The notes under the pieces were generated by a model. That model saw only the letters and a list, made by a program, of their open reading frames with translations, did not search any database and was not told the DNA's origin. From contig OZ022589.1 in assembly GCA_963669155.1 (NCBI GenBank), positions 8,141,641 through 8,205,640 of the forward strand: DNA of 64,000 nt, in the 5' to 3' direction. How positions within the stretch are numbered: position 1 is the stretch's first letter; every line of letters starts with the position of its first letter. Below are positions 25,901 through 39,500 of this stretch, piece by piece. Position numbers and translations under genes: made by a program. This DNA is from Arbacia lixula. Its lineage: Eukaryota > Echinodermata > Echinoidea > Arbacioida > Arbaciidae.

Positions 25901-28900
25901 GGTTTTGACAAAAATCTCTAAGGATAAAAACATTATCATCTTTTTAAACAAATATTTTGTGATGTTACGTGTCCGGTGCTCTCCCATACAGTGTACATGT
26001 ACAGTATGTGTGCTGTATGATTCCCTCTTTTCTGTTGTTTTTTCATAGAGGTTTTTTGCACAGAGGTATGTATGTAAAAACATATGTTTCAAGCGCACAC
26101 GCAAAATGATGCATAATCCTTTTAAGAAAATCAACATTTTCACAAAAATTAGTCCACAACATATGGGAGAGCATCTTGCATGTGACGTCACAAAATAAAA
26201 AATTTAAACACTCATAGCTTTCATAGCCTTTTGTGGACTCACATCAACCCTACACTAATATGTTTCTGTCATGTTTCTGCTTGTATCAAAACCAACTGAA
26301 TTTCAGGGTAGACTATCCCTTTAAGGATAGAGACAATGTGAATGGCACTATAGAATTACATGTAAATGGGAACATAAAGAGCACATACATGTACTGTACA
26401 TATAAGGGCAGGAGAGAGAAAAGGGCAGGGTTTGTTGCATGTATTTTCAAATATTTTTTTTTCTCCAAATTTGTGCTGTTGTTTTAAAATGTTTTTTTTT
26501 TTCTTACAGGTTATCAAAGTCCGTGACAAGGGACAGAGAGCTCGTGGTGATTTAGCTCTTCCAAAACAGAAAAGAGCCCCCCTGCATGACAACAGAGCCG
26601 CTGTGAGAAATAGGATATAATGCAATTAAACTTCAGGACTTTTGTTGTTTAAACATAATATCAGACTTGAACAGTAGATCTAGGTAATTTTTTGTACAGT
26701 ACTGTATCTACATGTACATTGATTTTTCTAACATCACCAGCAAAAAATGAAAGTTGCTAGGCAACTACCCCAAACAAACCCAAATCTGTTTGCAAACATC
26801 CAACTTTAGAGTGTCATTTTTCTAGCATTTATTGACACATTGAAATTTTTTGCCAGTAGAGGCGGTCGCAAGTGAAAAAAATGGGTTGCTTTAATACCAA
26901 TTGTGGGCGTGTGCTTCATGCATGCTGCAGGACTTGTGGTGCATGCCCATTATATGCACTCTGCTAAAATATACTCCATAGGTGCGTCTTCATTAGCCCG
27001 ATCAGACGAAATAGCGAGCTATTTTGCTGATCCGGGGAATGAGCCTGAAGTTGCAATCGCGTCTTCATTAGCTTGAAACTCGGGATACGTACATGTAAGC
27101 TCGAAACTCGGGATGCACAAATTATTCCGGTGTTCGCACATGTGCAGTGTGCGATGGGAATAAGCCACGACCACATGGCTTCGTTTGTGAGCTCACATTC
27201 ACGCATGTATAAAAAACAAATGTAAACAATGACGTTGGGAAATTTCCAGGCTAATGAAGACGCTCCGAGATAGTCAAGTCGCTCCATCTAGCCCAAGATT
27301 TCTTGGGAAATTTTCTTGACCAAATAGCTATCTATTTCATCTGATCTGGCTAATGAAGACGCAAATACATGTAGCTAGCTATTTCGTGATCTGGCTAGAT
27401 AACCCGATCAGAACAAGCTCGCTATTTCACCCACATCGGGCTAATGAAGACACCCCTAATCTCTCATGTGCAGTCGAACACCACATTTTATTTTAGACAA
27501 GTGTACATGTGAATGGTGGAATAAAAAAATCCTGACTTTTCGAAAGTAATTTTTTTGAGGGGGGATGGGGGTGACTGTTTGAGTGCAAGTCATGAAAAGC
27601 ACTTGCACTCCCAACACCAAAGCTAAAAATAAAATACCAAGATCACTCGGAGGACGGGTGACACTGTCAAAGTCAGGGAAAAATCAAGCGCTGATCCAAA
27701 CAGCGACAGACAGCGGGTGAAGAGGCGTCTATTTTGGGCCAAGGAAAAGAGTAAACAAGGACCAAAAATTAAGAGCTTGTTTCCATAAGGCATTTAAATC
27801 CAATTTGACAACTTTAGAGAAAACAGGGAACTTGTGTATTCCTATAACCATTAAAGATGTTATTGAAATTGGGGCAAAGATGTAGTATAGATGGTTTTAT
27901 TTCTACACAATCTTTGGATCTCAAGACATTGTGTGAGAAACTACTGCACAAATGTGATTTTGTATCCGACAAGTGTCATAAAATGTGATAGGATAACTTA
28001 AGCCTGACCCTGTCCCTTACCCTAACCCTATGCCCCATTTGCGCAATTGAATTAGGCAAAAAACACACATCAAGTGTGAAATTTGTGTCCAGTTGCAACT
28101 TTGTACAGTACGTGGTGAACTCAGGTCGGCGTGAACATTGTCCTGGGACTTTCCCCTGTGCTACCTATGCAGCGCTCCCATATTTTTGTAGAAGCAATAC
28201 ACGTAAATCCCATAAAGCAGCATTTAATCTGACACTTAAGGAGTTAAACCATATAAAAACAAATTACTAGTTTTCCCCAAGGAAGTTCTGGGGATATTGG
28301 TTTGGAAGGGGCATCACCTTTCTCAATCCCATCGGCAATACAATGCAATGGAAGTGACTGTCAATACAGTGGTACTTTAGGAGTTTGAGCTGATCAAATT
28401 AGCTCAATTGTGATGGGACATGGACCTAGAACCTTCTGGTAGTGAGCTCTTGAGATATACCCTGAGGGTTCCTTGAAGTAAACATCTTGGAATTCGCTCC
28501 CTCTTCCCCAGTCTTAGCAGGTGCACTTTGCCAGGTCACCCATAAACAATGCTAGGATCAAAGCCAGGGGAAAAACACAGAAACAGTCTTTATTTTAATC
28601 ATCATTTTTCATTTTTGTCTCCAGTACATAACATACTAGTCTTGGGCCTGATAACTTCGGAATTGAGGAAAACATACACATTGTAGTATAAAAGAGATTG
28701 AATTCTACTTAAAAAAAACTCTCTACAAACATATCACGCCTCCTACATGAATGTAGAGAAAATGTTACAAAATTTATTATGGGGGTTACTTTTTATCAAG
28801 TAGGGTTACCTTCTATCAAGTATGATGTCATCAAATATAAACATCCTGAACTCTGTTTTGCATTGTACATGGTACCCTATGAGGACAAAGAACGGTTAAC

Positions 28901-31900
28901 AGGGGCTTTTCCGTTATTTGAGAGGGCTCTTTTTAGTCTTAAGTATTGCAGGGACAAAATTGCCCTTGCCCCAGTGTTATTTTGTTTTTAGACGGGCAAG
29001 ATCGAATCTCTTTCCACCGAAGTATGTAAAGATAGAGTATCCCTCTTGCAGGTCAAAAAAATTAAATTAAAAAAAAAAACACAGAAAATGGAAGAAAATA
29101 CTGTATCAGAACTTCCATCCCAATAATACATGTAGAACTGCAAACTGACTTTTAAGCGAATTACAGCAATCAGAAGAGGTTTTGGCGTGGGTCGTCCGGA
29201 ACCTTACCCTAGCAACCGGAGACCGCTGTGTGAGCACTATGGTCCACACCAGTCCACTTCATGGTGCATGCATTCAATGGAAGCTATGCCCACATCGTGT
29301 CCTGACAGGGACAATGCGATAATGACTGTAGACTATGCTCACTGTGTTTCAAATGTTAACAAGGATAATTTTTCACTTTTCCTGAAAATGTTTGTGAAGC
29401 TTCAACTGTGAGATTTCATACATGTTATCATTAGGGTATACAGCTGATTCATGCACAGTTGCATGACCTTTGCACATGGGACACCCTGTCATTAAACTTT
29501 CTATAGAATTATAAAATACCAGTGTAAATGTTTTGCACAAAATGATGTGGTGTAAATAAATAAAAAGATGATCTACGCTAGAGTATAAAACAGATTCTGC
29601 TTCATATTGCCTTGTCATATGGATATCACATTACACATAAAAAGGAAGTCATTTATTAGACGTCTACAGGTCATCATCTGCCGTAATTCCCCTGAGAATA
29701 GTGCTCGATATTTGGGGCTTGATTCATCTGGTTTAAATAATTGCAAACTCAGCATTTAAACATGACTGTACTGCACTTCCGGTATTTTCTTGTAGTTCAG
29801 TGTACGCGTTTCTGGCTCAAACGCGTTTAGGATCGCACAAATTTGTCTCAAAACAGCTTTTCGAACCCCATAATGAAAACACCTTTGCGTTTATCAACTC
29901 CCTGAAACAAGTTTGGAAACCTTAATTCTACCAAAAAAAAGAGTTGATAAACACGCCCCAAGTGTCTCCATTGTGAGCAGTTAGACTCGCTGATCTGTGT
30001 CCAGCCAGGGCTAGCTCTCATGCCAGACAAATACAGAAAAGCTCTGAATCCATAATCTACAACAATACTGCCATGACTCATGCACTGCTTGCAAAATTTG
30101 AATGACAATTTTCCTGGCAGTTTCATGGTGAAAGAGGCGAAGCCCTTTATCTCATTTTATGGGTTTTTAAACTTTGATTTTGAACCCTGTCCTCACAAAA
30201 TGCAAGAAAAGGTTTTGTGCCTATCATCCAAGATTGACCCTCTTATTACTATTGGCGTGGCGATGTATGGCAAGTCAATGGAGTTCTCAAGGCCTGATAC
30301 TGATAGGGTTAAAGGTATTTGATGTACTACAGTATTTGACAGGCTACATACTGGATTATAATTGATCCATTTGGTTTATAGCATACATCATTCAATACTG
30401 TGTGTGCGGTATATTCATAAGCACAGTGTACAGTAGCTCTAAAAATGCAGGAATTCTGCATGATAAACAACTGTACATGTATCAAAGTATGGTCTCATTC
30501 AACAAAACATAATGTACATGTACACTGTATAATTATAGACATATATATATATCACTATAACTATTGACCCTACATGTACCTCATCCCCCTTTCTGAATAA
30601 ACATTTCACACACCGTTCTTTCGCGGGGGCCCCTGTGTAATTTTTTCAATAGTTTTGTAATATATTTTGACATAGAGTACAATATAAACCTGAGTATGAG
30701 TAAGGTGATAACATTAAACCTGGAAACTAACTTTAAAGATTGTCCGTCCCTTTTGCAAACTTAAAATTTGAAATCGTCTTTCACGATCGTAAATTGAAGA
30801 AAGTGTGATTCAAGACCATTTCTAAGAATATAGCATGTTGAAGCTTTCTGTATATGTAAAAATTTCAGCCGTTAAATTTCAAACCGACTTTTTTTGTACT
30901 ACGAAAAAAGTATAAGTCTTTGTTACAGTATCTATGTGGTTCTTATGCGTGTGTGAAATCCTAATTTTATGAGTAACTACCAAACTTTGGAGATGATTCC
31001 TTCCATAGAACAATTTTTTTTCATAATGCGTTTTATAATTGAATAAACAGATTAATCAATAAAGCAGATATTTCAACACAAACTGCTAAGAGCCTGAGGT
31101 AAAGACTATTAATCAGACGTTGTTTACATGTACCTGCATTATTTGAATTTTACACTACGTATCAGTTTCAAATTGTGAATATAGAGCTTGCTAACACTTC
31201 TCTATATGTTTTGCCAATGTTTCGATGGTTTTGTGGTGATCTGAAAAAGGGACTGGCTGTCTTTAAGCAAAATTATTATAGACTTTGAGTTGAGTTTTAG
31301 ACTCAGCGGTTTCTGTAGCCAGGAGACAACAATAGCACACAATACAGCCCCTCAGCACCACAATGGCACATTGGGACAAACAGAGCCCAGTTAACCAATG
31401 CACTGGCAGGTGCAATCTACACCTGTATATGGTCATTACAAAATAGAATATTTCAAACATAGTTTTTTCATTTTTCCTGAAAACGTTTGTGAAGCTATGA
31501 CTGTGATACAGTATGTCATGTATGTTATTATTAGGGTAAAGTGCTGATCCATGCCGCATTTCATAACTTTTGTAAAAAGAGACATGCAACCTTTAAAGAT
31601 TGTCCGTCCCTTTTGCAAGCTTAAAATTTGAAATCGTCTATTACGATCATAAATTGAAGAAAGTGTGATTCAAGACCATTTCTAAGAATATAGCATGTTG
31701 AAGCTTTCTGTGTATGTAAAAAATTTCAGCCGTTAAATTTCAAACCGACTTTTTTCGTACCACGAAAAAAGTATTAGTCTTTGTTACAGTATCTATGTGG
31801 TTATTATGCGTGTGTGAAATCCTAATTTTATGAGTAACTACCAAACTTCGGAGATGATTCCTTCCATAGAACAATTTTTTCATAATGCGTTTTATAATTT

Positions 31901-33272
31901 AATAAACAGATTAATCAATAAAGCAGATGTTTCAACACAAACTGCTAAGAGCCTGGGGTAAAGGCTATTAATCAGACGTTGTTTACGTGCATTACTTGAA
32001 TTTTATACTACGTATCAGTTTCAAATTGTGAATATAGAACTTGCTAACACTTCTCTATATGTTGTGCCAATGTTTCGATGGTTTTGTGGTGATCTGAAAA
32101 AGGGACTGGCTGTCTTTAATCTACCCTTCTCCGGTGGGTGGTGTTGCAAACAGCAGCAGGCACGCCCTTTGACCTGTGAACATGAGCTCTTCAGCAGTGA
32201 CAGCTGGAGAGATGCACATCATGACGAACAAGAGACACACCTATACGTAAACTGTCAACATACATTGTACAACAGAAATGCACAGATTTCCATGAATTGT
32301 GATCACTGATCTAGCCATCAAAGACTGCGTATTTATCTCCTTCTTTTGATCTGATACAGGCAAGAATGAATTCCATGAATTATGATCACTGATCTAGCCA
32401 TCAAAGACCACATATTTATCTCCTTCTTTTGATCTGATACAGGCAAGAATGACATGTATGATACATGATAGGAGAGGAGGTAGAAGAAGAAGAAGAAGTG
32501 CAAGAAGGAGAAGAAAAAGAAAAAGAAAAAAGAAGAAAAAGAAGAGAAAGAAGACGCAAGAGTAAAAGAATGAGAAGAGAAAGCAAAACAAGAGAGGAAT
32601 AAGAAGCAATCTTCTTGCCAATCGCCTTAAATTCATGTATTGTCCAATTTAGAAGCTTGCTGAAAGTTATTCGCCCTCAAATGATCCACATTTGGAGTAA
32701 TTAATGATAAATGATTAAATCCTGAAAATGTTCGGCCCGAACATTTTGAGGATTTGTGATTTAATCACTCATTACTCCAAATGTAGATCATTTGAGGGCA
32801 AAAAACTTTCAGCAAGCTTCTTAAATGGACAATACATGAATTTAAGACCATTGGCAAGAACATTGCTAATAATTACATTTCGAAGGCTTTTTTGCCTTCC
32901 CAGTACAGTATATGCCCTTTAAGTTCATGTGTTGTTGTGGCAAAACTTATCTCTGCCTGTAAGAACAGGGTGCTTTGGCACCTGGGCCGACTAAAAATAA
33001 AGTTGATGAAGTTGAACAACCTCTCTGGATCCTCCCAGGGTAGGAGTTTGGGAATAGTCAAGCGGTTTCACATTTTGAGAGCTACAAAGTATGTTTGGTG
33101 GTACATGTTTCTGTTTAATCAAATTGGTTTCCATGGCGTCATTAGTATGATCTGAATGTTCTGAATGCGAAGCATCTGGGGAATTTAGCAATGTCAGTGG
33201 ACAACAAACAATGGAAAAGATTTTTTACAAAGTCAAGTATTAAGAGCTGCCCATCCCCCTCATCCCAATCTT

Positions 33273-33331
<59 letters not shown>

Positions 33332-33486
33332 CTGTGTCCGTCCGTCTCTCTCTTGTCTACATGTATCTGCCTGGCTGTCTGTCTGTCTGTCTGTATCTTT
33401 TTCTCTACCAGTATGTCTCTCCCACATACATACTGTACACCCACATATGCCCTCCCCTTCGGTCTCTATACTCTCTATTCTCTCTG

Positions 33487-33556
<70 letters not shown>

Positions 33557-36500
33557 TCTTTCAAGTCCAGCTTTTTGACTGTTTCATTCCAATAAAGCAC
33601 ATTAACAAACATGCCTTTAATGGAAAACAATTACCCTTTCGCACCCATTTTTATATAATGAGTGTTGTTAACACAAAGTTTGTTGTTATCTTCACCTACA
33701 AGTAATAAAGCTGACTAACGGCAATGGAATGCTACCAGAAAGGAACCGTTTGAGATCAAAAGATTAGAATACACGGTACCATGATTCTTGCAAACAATAG
33801 GAATAGGGAATTCAAACTGTATCAGAGGGCAGGGTTTTCCCATATAAGAATACTTCTGAAGTATTACAAAGTTTATTCTTTTCATGCACAAATACAAACA
33901 AATATGATGAAATAGTGTAAATTAGGAGGAACAATGCAAAGAATCCAGAGTAGATTTCACAGTTTGGGGAATCTTAAGTTTATTAGATCTTACATTGGCC
34001 AAAATCAGTACACTGTTGTAATGTGTACAGGACATGAAGTAATTAGGGACTGAATTGGCATACTACAACTGGCATCATTTCAATACAAAAATACATGATA
34101 TGTACATCATGTAGACCTACATGTACAGTATACTGTACATGAACAATGGGCTGTTAGTCCCTTAACACAATGTACAGTGCATACAATGCACGTTGTACTG
34201 TAAATTGCAAGGATGTATCCATTGTTTGTAAGGTAAGAACCAAGGAACAAACACCCTTGTTCATCTGTGATTGTTTGTGAACTCTGACGAGCTGTCAGAG
34301 TCAATATTTGAGCTGCTATTTGGACACAATTAAGCAGGTCAGAATGGAGGTTGGATGGGTGTTGGACGGTTTGTTTATGTACAGATGGCTAGGGGCCTGA
34401 TGCAACCTGGATAAAGTACTAGTAATAGTACCCTCTACATCTACAAGAAGGGGCAGGGCAGGGATAAAAGAAACTGATTTGAGAAGGCTATTTGCAAGCT
34501 TTAAAGTCAGCCCGTCCCTTTTTCAGATCACCGCAAAATCATTGAAACATTGGCAAAACATATAGAGAAGTGTTAGCAAGCCCTATATTCATAATTTGAA
34601 ACTGATACGTAGTGTAAAATTCAAATAATGCATGTAAACAACGTCTGATTAATAGTCTTTACCTCAGGCTCTTAGCAGTTTGTGTTGAAATATCTGATTT
34701 ACTGATTAATCTGTTAAGTAAATTATAAAACGCATTATGCAAAAAAATTGTTCGATAGAAGGAATCATCTCCAAAGTTTGGTAATTACTCATAAGATTAG
34801 GATTTCACACACGCATAATAACCACATAGATGCTGTAACTAAGATTAATACTTTTTTCGTAGTACTTAAAAAGTCAGTTTGAAATTTAATGGCTGAATTT
34901 TTTTACATATACAGAAAGCTTCAACATGCTATATTCATAGAAATGGTCTTGAATCACACTTTCTTCAATTTACGATCGTGATAGACGATTTCAAATTTTA
35001 AGCTTGCAAAAGGGACGGACAATCTTCAAAGGGAATGTTGGTTTAATAAGAGCGAAAACATGATAGACGCATTGATTGACAAAAATCTGTAAAGGATGAG
35101 AAAGTTTTAATTGTGTGACGTCACATGTTGCTCTCCCATATGTTGCACAGTATTTTTTTTTTTAAATGTCAATTTTCTCAAAAGGATGTACAAAATAGAT
35201 ATGTACCACTTCAGCTGTGCATTTGAAAAGAAGCACTCCAAATAAATTTGTTATTTTTTCACGAACATATAAGGAATGTACCTGTACGATGTATGGGTAT
35301 GCAAGCCTACAGTACAAAAAATACATTCCACAATTTCACTGCCCAGCGAGAGCATTTGTACACATGTACTGTGTTCGAAGAGATCAATAAACCATCCCAT
35401 GTGGACAGTTGTCAGACCAGACTTTTGTTCATTGGAATGTCAGGAATTTCACATTTATTATCACTGCTCTAGTTTACAATTTGGTGCAAAAATATTTTGA
35501 ATCAGCTGTATTTTCAAAAAAGAAAACACTTTGGAATATGTATGTCTACTTCACACACTTGCACAATACACTGTAAAAGAAGAAACTGATTGACTATCTC
35601 GGAACTAACCTATCATTCCCATGTCAATTGTAACCCAGTTTATCACATATGGGACTGAGATGGTTAAAGTGTTCCGTACTGCCTTTTCTGTGCAGAACAT
35701 GTACAGTAGGTTGATAAACATGTTGCGATAGGGCATGGGAAAGGTGAAAGGAGACTGGGTTTTATTTCACAATTGACTTCAATACTTTAGTATCACCAAA
35801 TGAGTCAATAAGAGATTGTTTTTCAAGATTTGATTTGTAAAGTAATGTCATCTTATCAGGAAACTATTTGCATAGTGTACTGTGTGTACATGTTAACTGA
35901 TCTTTATACTGTATGTGTCTATGTTGTAATACTTTTTTTTTTAATCATATTTTATTGCTTCCTCATAGCACATGAAAATAATATATTCCATGAAATCATT
36001 TACATAGTTAATTCAATATTCATTTATTTACATTTTATCATTCATGAACAGTTTTACTTGATCATGAAATAGCATAAATTATATAAATCCGAAAAAATGA
36101 ATAAACTTGAATCCATCTATACAAATTCTTTAACATTTTCTTTAACAGTTATAGGACTAGTAATATAGACAAACTTGTATAAATTTCATATAATACATTT
36201 GTTTTCCATTTAAAATATCCTTTTTAATCACAATGATTTTGAGGAAGTTATATGAAAACACACTCACCCACGCTTAACACACACCTACCCACACACACAC
36301 ACACCTCACATACTCTCACAAAGACACGCACACACAAAAAAAACTCCCACACATACAAACACACACACTATGCCTCCATCTTCAGTTTAATTGCTCGCAA
36401 ATGAAGGAAAACCAAAAAACTATTGAAGCAAAAGTAATACCCCCCCCCCCCCTCTACCCACACACACACACACACACATACTACAAACACATTCACCTAC

Positions 36501-39500
36501 ACAAACCAAAAAATATCAAAAATTGTTGATAAAACGATGTGCAATGCATTTAACCTGTAACATTCCAAATGTCATCAAGTAGCAAGAGAGAATACTGGTA
36601 CAGATATCACTTTGTCAAAATTCAAGTTTTAGACTTTGCCTTTCAAAACATCAATGTCTTTTCAACCACCCACACTAAAAACTCCACATAAATGTACATG
36701 TACAATGTACACCCATTTCTAATCAGACACCTTGACACCACCATAACAAACTGTAGGTACAATAGGCAAATTTGAACAATGATCTTTCTTCATCAAATAG
36801 AAAGGGCAAATTTTCAGCAGCAATACTACCCTACTTTGACAAAAGGAAGCAAGTGACAAATCACTCAAATTTGTTTTATTGTTACTCCTGAATTGTACCC
36901 AGCATACCCTACTTAGTATAGTCATACAGACACAATCTGGAGAAGAAATATTCATGTTGCTGCGAGATATTCCATCTAACATGATGTGGTGTTGCACTGA
37001 TGCCAATGCAAGTGACAGGTACATTTTGTTCATTTAAATTAAAAGCCTCTTTTGTTAGTTGCTTCCTTTTTTTCAAAGAAGGGCAGAATAGTCTCCTACA
37101 TGTAAGCAACCAGCATGTCCTGCATGGTTCACTGAGCCCTTTCAACCCAACCCAAACCCATCCTATCCATCCGTTTTGTATGTTCCTCACGTTTTACATG
37201 TACATACAGTAGTGAACACATCCGATATCACTGTGTTGATGTCATTCTTGTAAACATGTAATGCACGTGTACACAACAGCTCAAAGGAATTGGCATAGGG
37301 AAAGGGAAGGAGCCGCAGTTTTAAACCCTTTCTTCCCTTTCCCTATGCCAATTCCTTTGGGCTGTAATTGTGTAAGTACATGTATGATAACCCCTAGGGC
37401 TACAATATTTTGCTTACACATATATTCGTAGACACACTTTTCAAAGAGAGTGTCAAATCAATATTAATGTACTGTACAAATGGGCAAAAACATAACGAAA
37501 TCAGATACGTAAAACGTGCTAAATAATAGCAAGTAAGGGCGCCTACAGTCTCATGATACCAAGTTACCAATTTGCCACCCCAAAACCTCATTGTTCATAT
37601 TTCAAACTGTCAGGTACATGTATCAATTGTCAGATTTTCCTGAAACTTTTTTTGCTCTGCTTCTCAAAACTTACTGCCTTTTAAATTCAAAATGAATTCT
37701 TTTGGCCCTGGCATACCCCTTTAACTCTATATTCCTCTTTTGCTGGTAAATTTCCAACTCAACATCATTTTTGTAAATACCACAACTCCCACTTTACTCG
37801 TGGGATTAACCTTCGTGGGACAGGCGAGGGCAGCAGAGACAAAGCAGTGATTGACGAATCTCGGACACAAGTTATCCCTTAATCCCCTTCACGTAAACGA
37901 ACAAGTTTTGATGGATGAGTGTACAGTCAAAATGGATAATAAGGTGGGTCTTCTTCATTGGATGGGGGCAAAATATACTTATCAGATGCCCAAAGAAAAT
38001 AACCTGAAGTTGTGAAACCCGAGTCCACTTGCAATGTATAATTTGGGATGTTTCACCAAGCTGTTCGTATTCGTAAGCTACAAAGGACTTTACACACCAC
38101 TTGTGCTAAATCAGATTCTCAATGATTTTGAATCTCATCAGTTTAACTTAAAATTTGATCTTTGAAAATCAAAATACTTGTCGCTACCGTAACAAGCGTC
38201 TGAATACAAAGTTTATGATTTGTCAAATTTGACTTAGGGTTGTTTGGTGAAACACCCCCAGTATATTTACTGTTTACATGTACTACCAATATCTTGCTGC
38301 ACATCTTTTGGCTAATTACATGTATGTGACATAATATGATTAGGAAAGTTTTCCATAATAAAAAACAAGAATTATTAGGATTCATTATATTAGCACACTG
38401 TCATACAACCAGGCTACATGTACATGTAACTGTAATAATGCTTTGCATCACAAGCACAATTACAGAATTTGTGCGTTAGAATATAGCACTCATTGAAAAT
38501 ACATTATGTGCACTGGCAGTACAACGAACTGCTGTTCATGCACAGTCAGCTCAATTTTCTCTGAAGTCTGAATGTCAGAAAGAGAATACTCATGTTCACT
38601 GTAGGGCTGGTACATGTATGTGTTCTACACAGTACACATGATCCCTTCTCAATTTATGCCAATAGCCTAAGCACATATAGTACACAAACTGTACACTGTA
38701 CAAATATGTACATTTCGCACAATGGCTCTCTTGTACTCCAGGAGGAAATGTACAGTATACATGTAATTTACACATTGTCTGTTGGCCAAGTTGTTTGTAT
38801 AGCACATTAATTAACCACCACACTGCCATGTTTGGAAAAATTACATATTGCTTCAAGTTATGAGAGTGAACACTATAACATTTAATTGCCTACAGCTACA
38901 TATAAACAGAAGCCTACAGTGTACAGTATGTTATTTGCGTTCATCTTTCTTAGTAATTAATTCTAGCATGTAATAAATGCCTTACTTGTCATGAAGATTT
39001 CTTTTTGATCCAACTATTGTACATATTAATACATTAAGGTATTTTTACATAGGTCGCAATTGACATAAATCTGTGCATATGAGATCTATGGGATTCGACT
39101 TCCGATCGATCACAACTCTTTAAAAGTCAGGGCCCTGGCTTGAAAAGTACTGTAGCTCTTGAGAAGACTTTCCCCCTCGTAAAATGAAGGTACAGTAAGA
39201 ATAGTATGTATACAAGCACTGTGCTGTTCAACACTGCCTGCTTTCCATACTTGTAGTGTAAGGTCCATAGCAGGTGTGCCCATGCACACACCCACCCACC
39301 CCTTCCGATCTCTCTCTCCACCGCAGGGCCATTCAGCATGACAGGCCAGGCATAACAGCCTAGCCACACAATACACAATATCCCTCCTTTAATACAGCAT
39401 TGGGTTACCAACATATATCAAAGGAGAGACAGGGATCAGATCGCAAACAGGAGACAATCTGAGAGCGAGGGAAATTGGGGAAACCCTACCCGCGGATCGC

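Larger units (their letters stand above)
23290..29672. repeat. Right arm of the large inverted repeat (partner 1-6331)
   Basis: Inverted copy of the first 6.3 kb. It contains FERM exon 2 in the orientation of the gene, so this arm is the one consistent with the gene model. It shares every large feature of the left arm: the family-A and family-E MITEs, the dispersed repeats and the telomere-like tract. The outer end at 29672 coincides with the window start in the left arm, so the real limit of homology is unknown. Confidence 0.9.

Noticed and set aside
26432..26620. Possible exon after a TTTCTTACAG acceptor ([14 protein letters not shown]...)
   Set aside because: The acceptor-like run is attractive, but no homology, no matching donor, and the mirrored copy near 3055-3120 has diverged without codon constraint.
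30080..30365. 80-codon frame in FERM intron 1
   Set aside because: No recognisable domain and no splice or promoter context; treated as chance.
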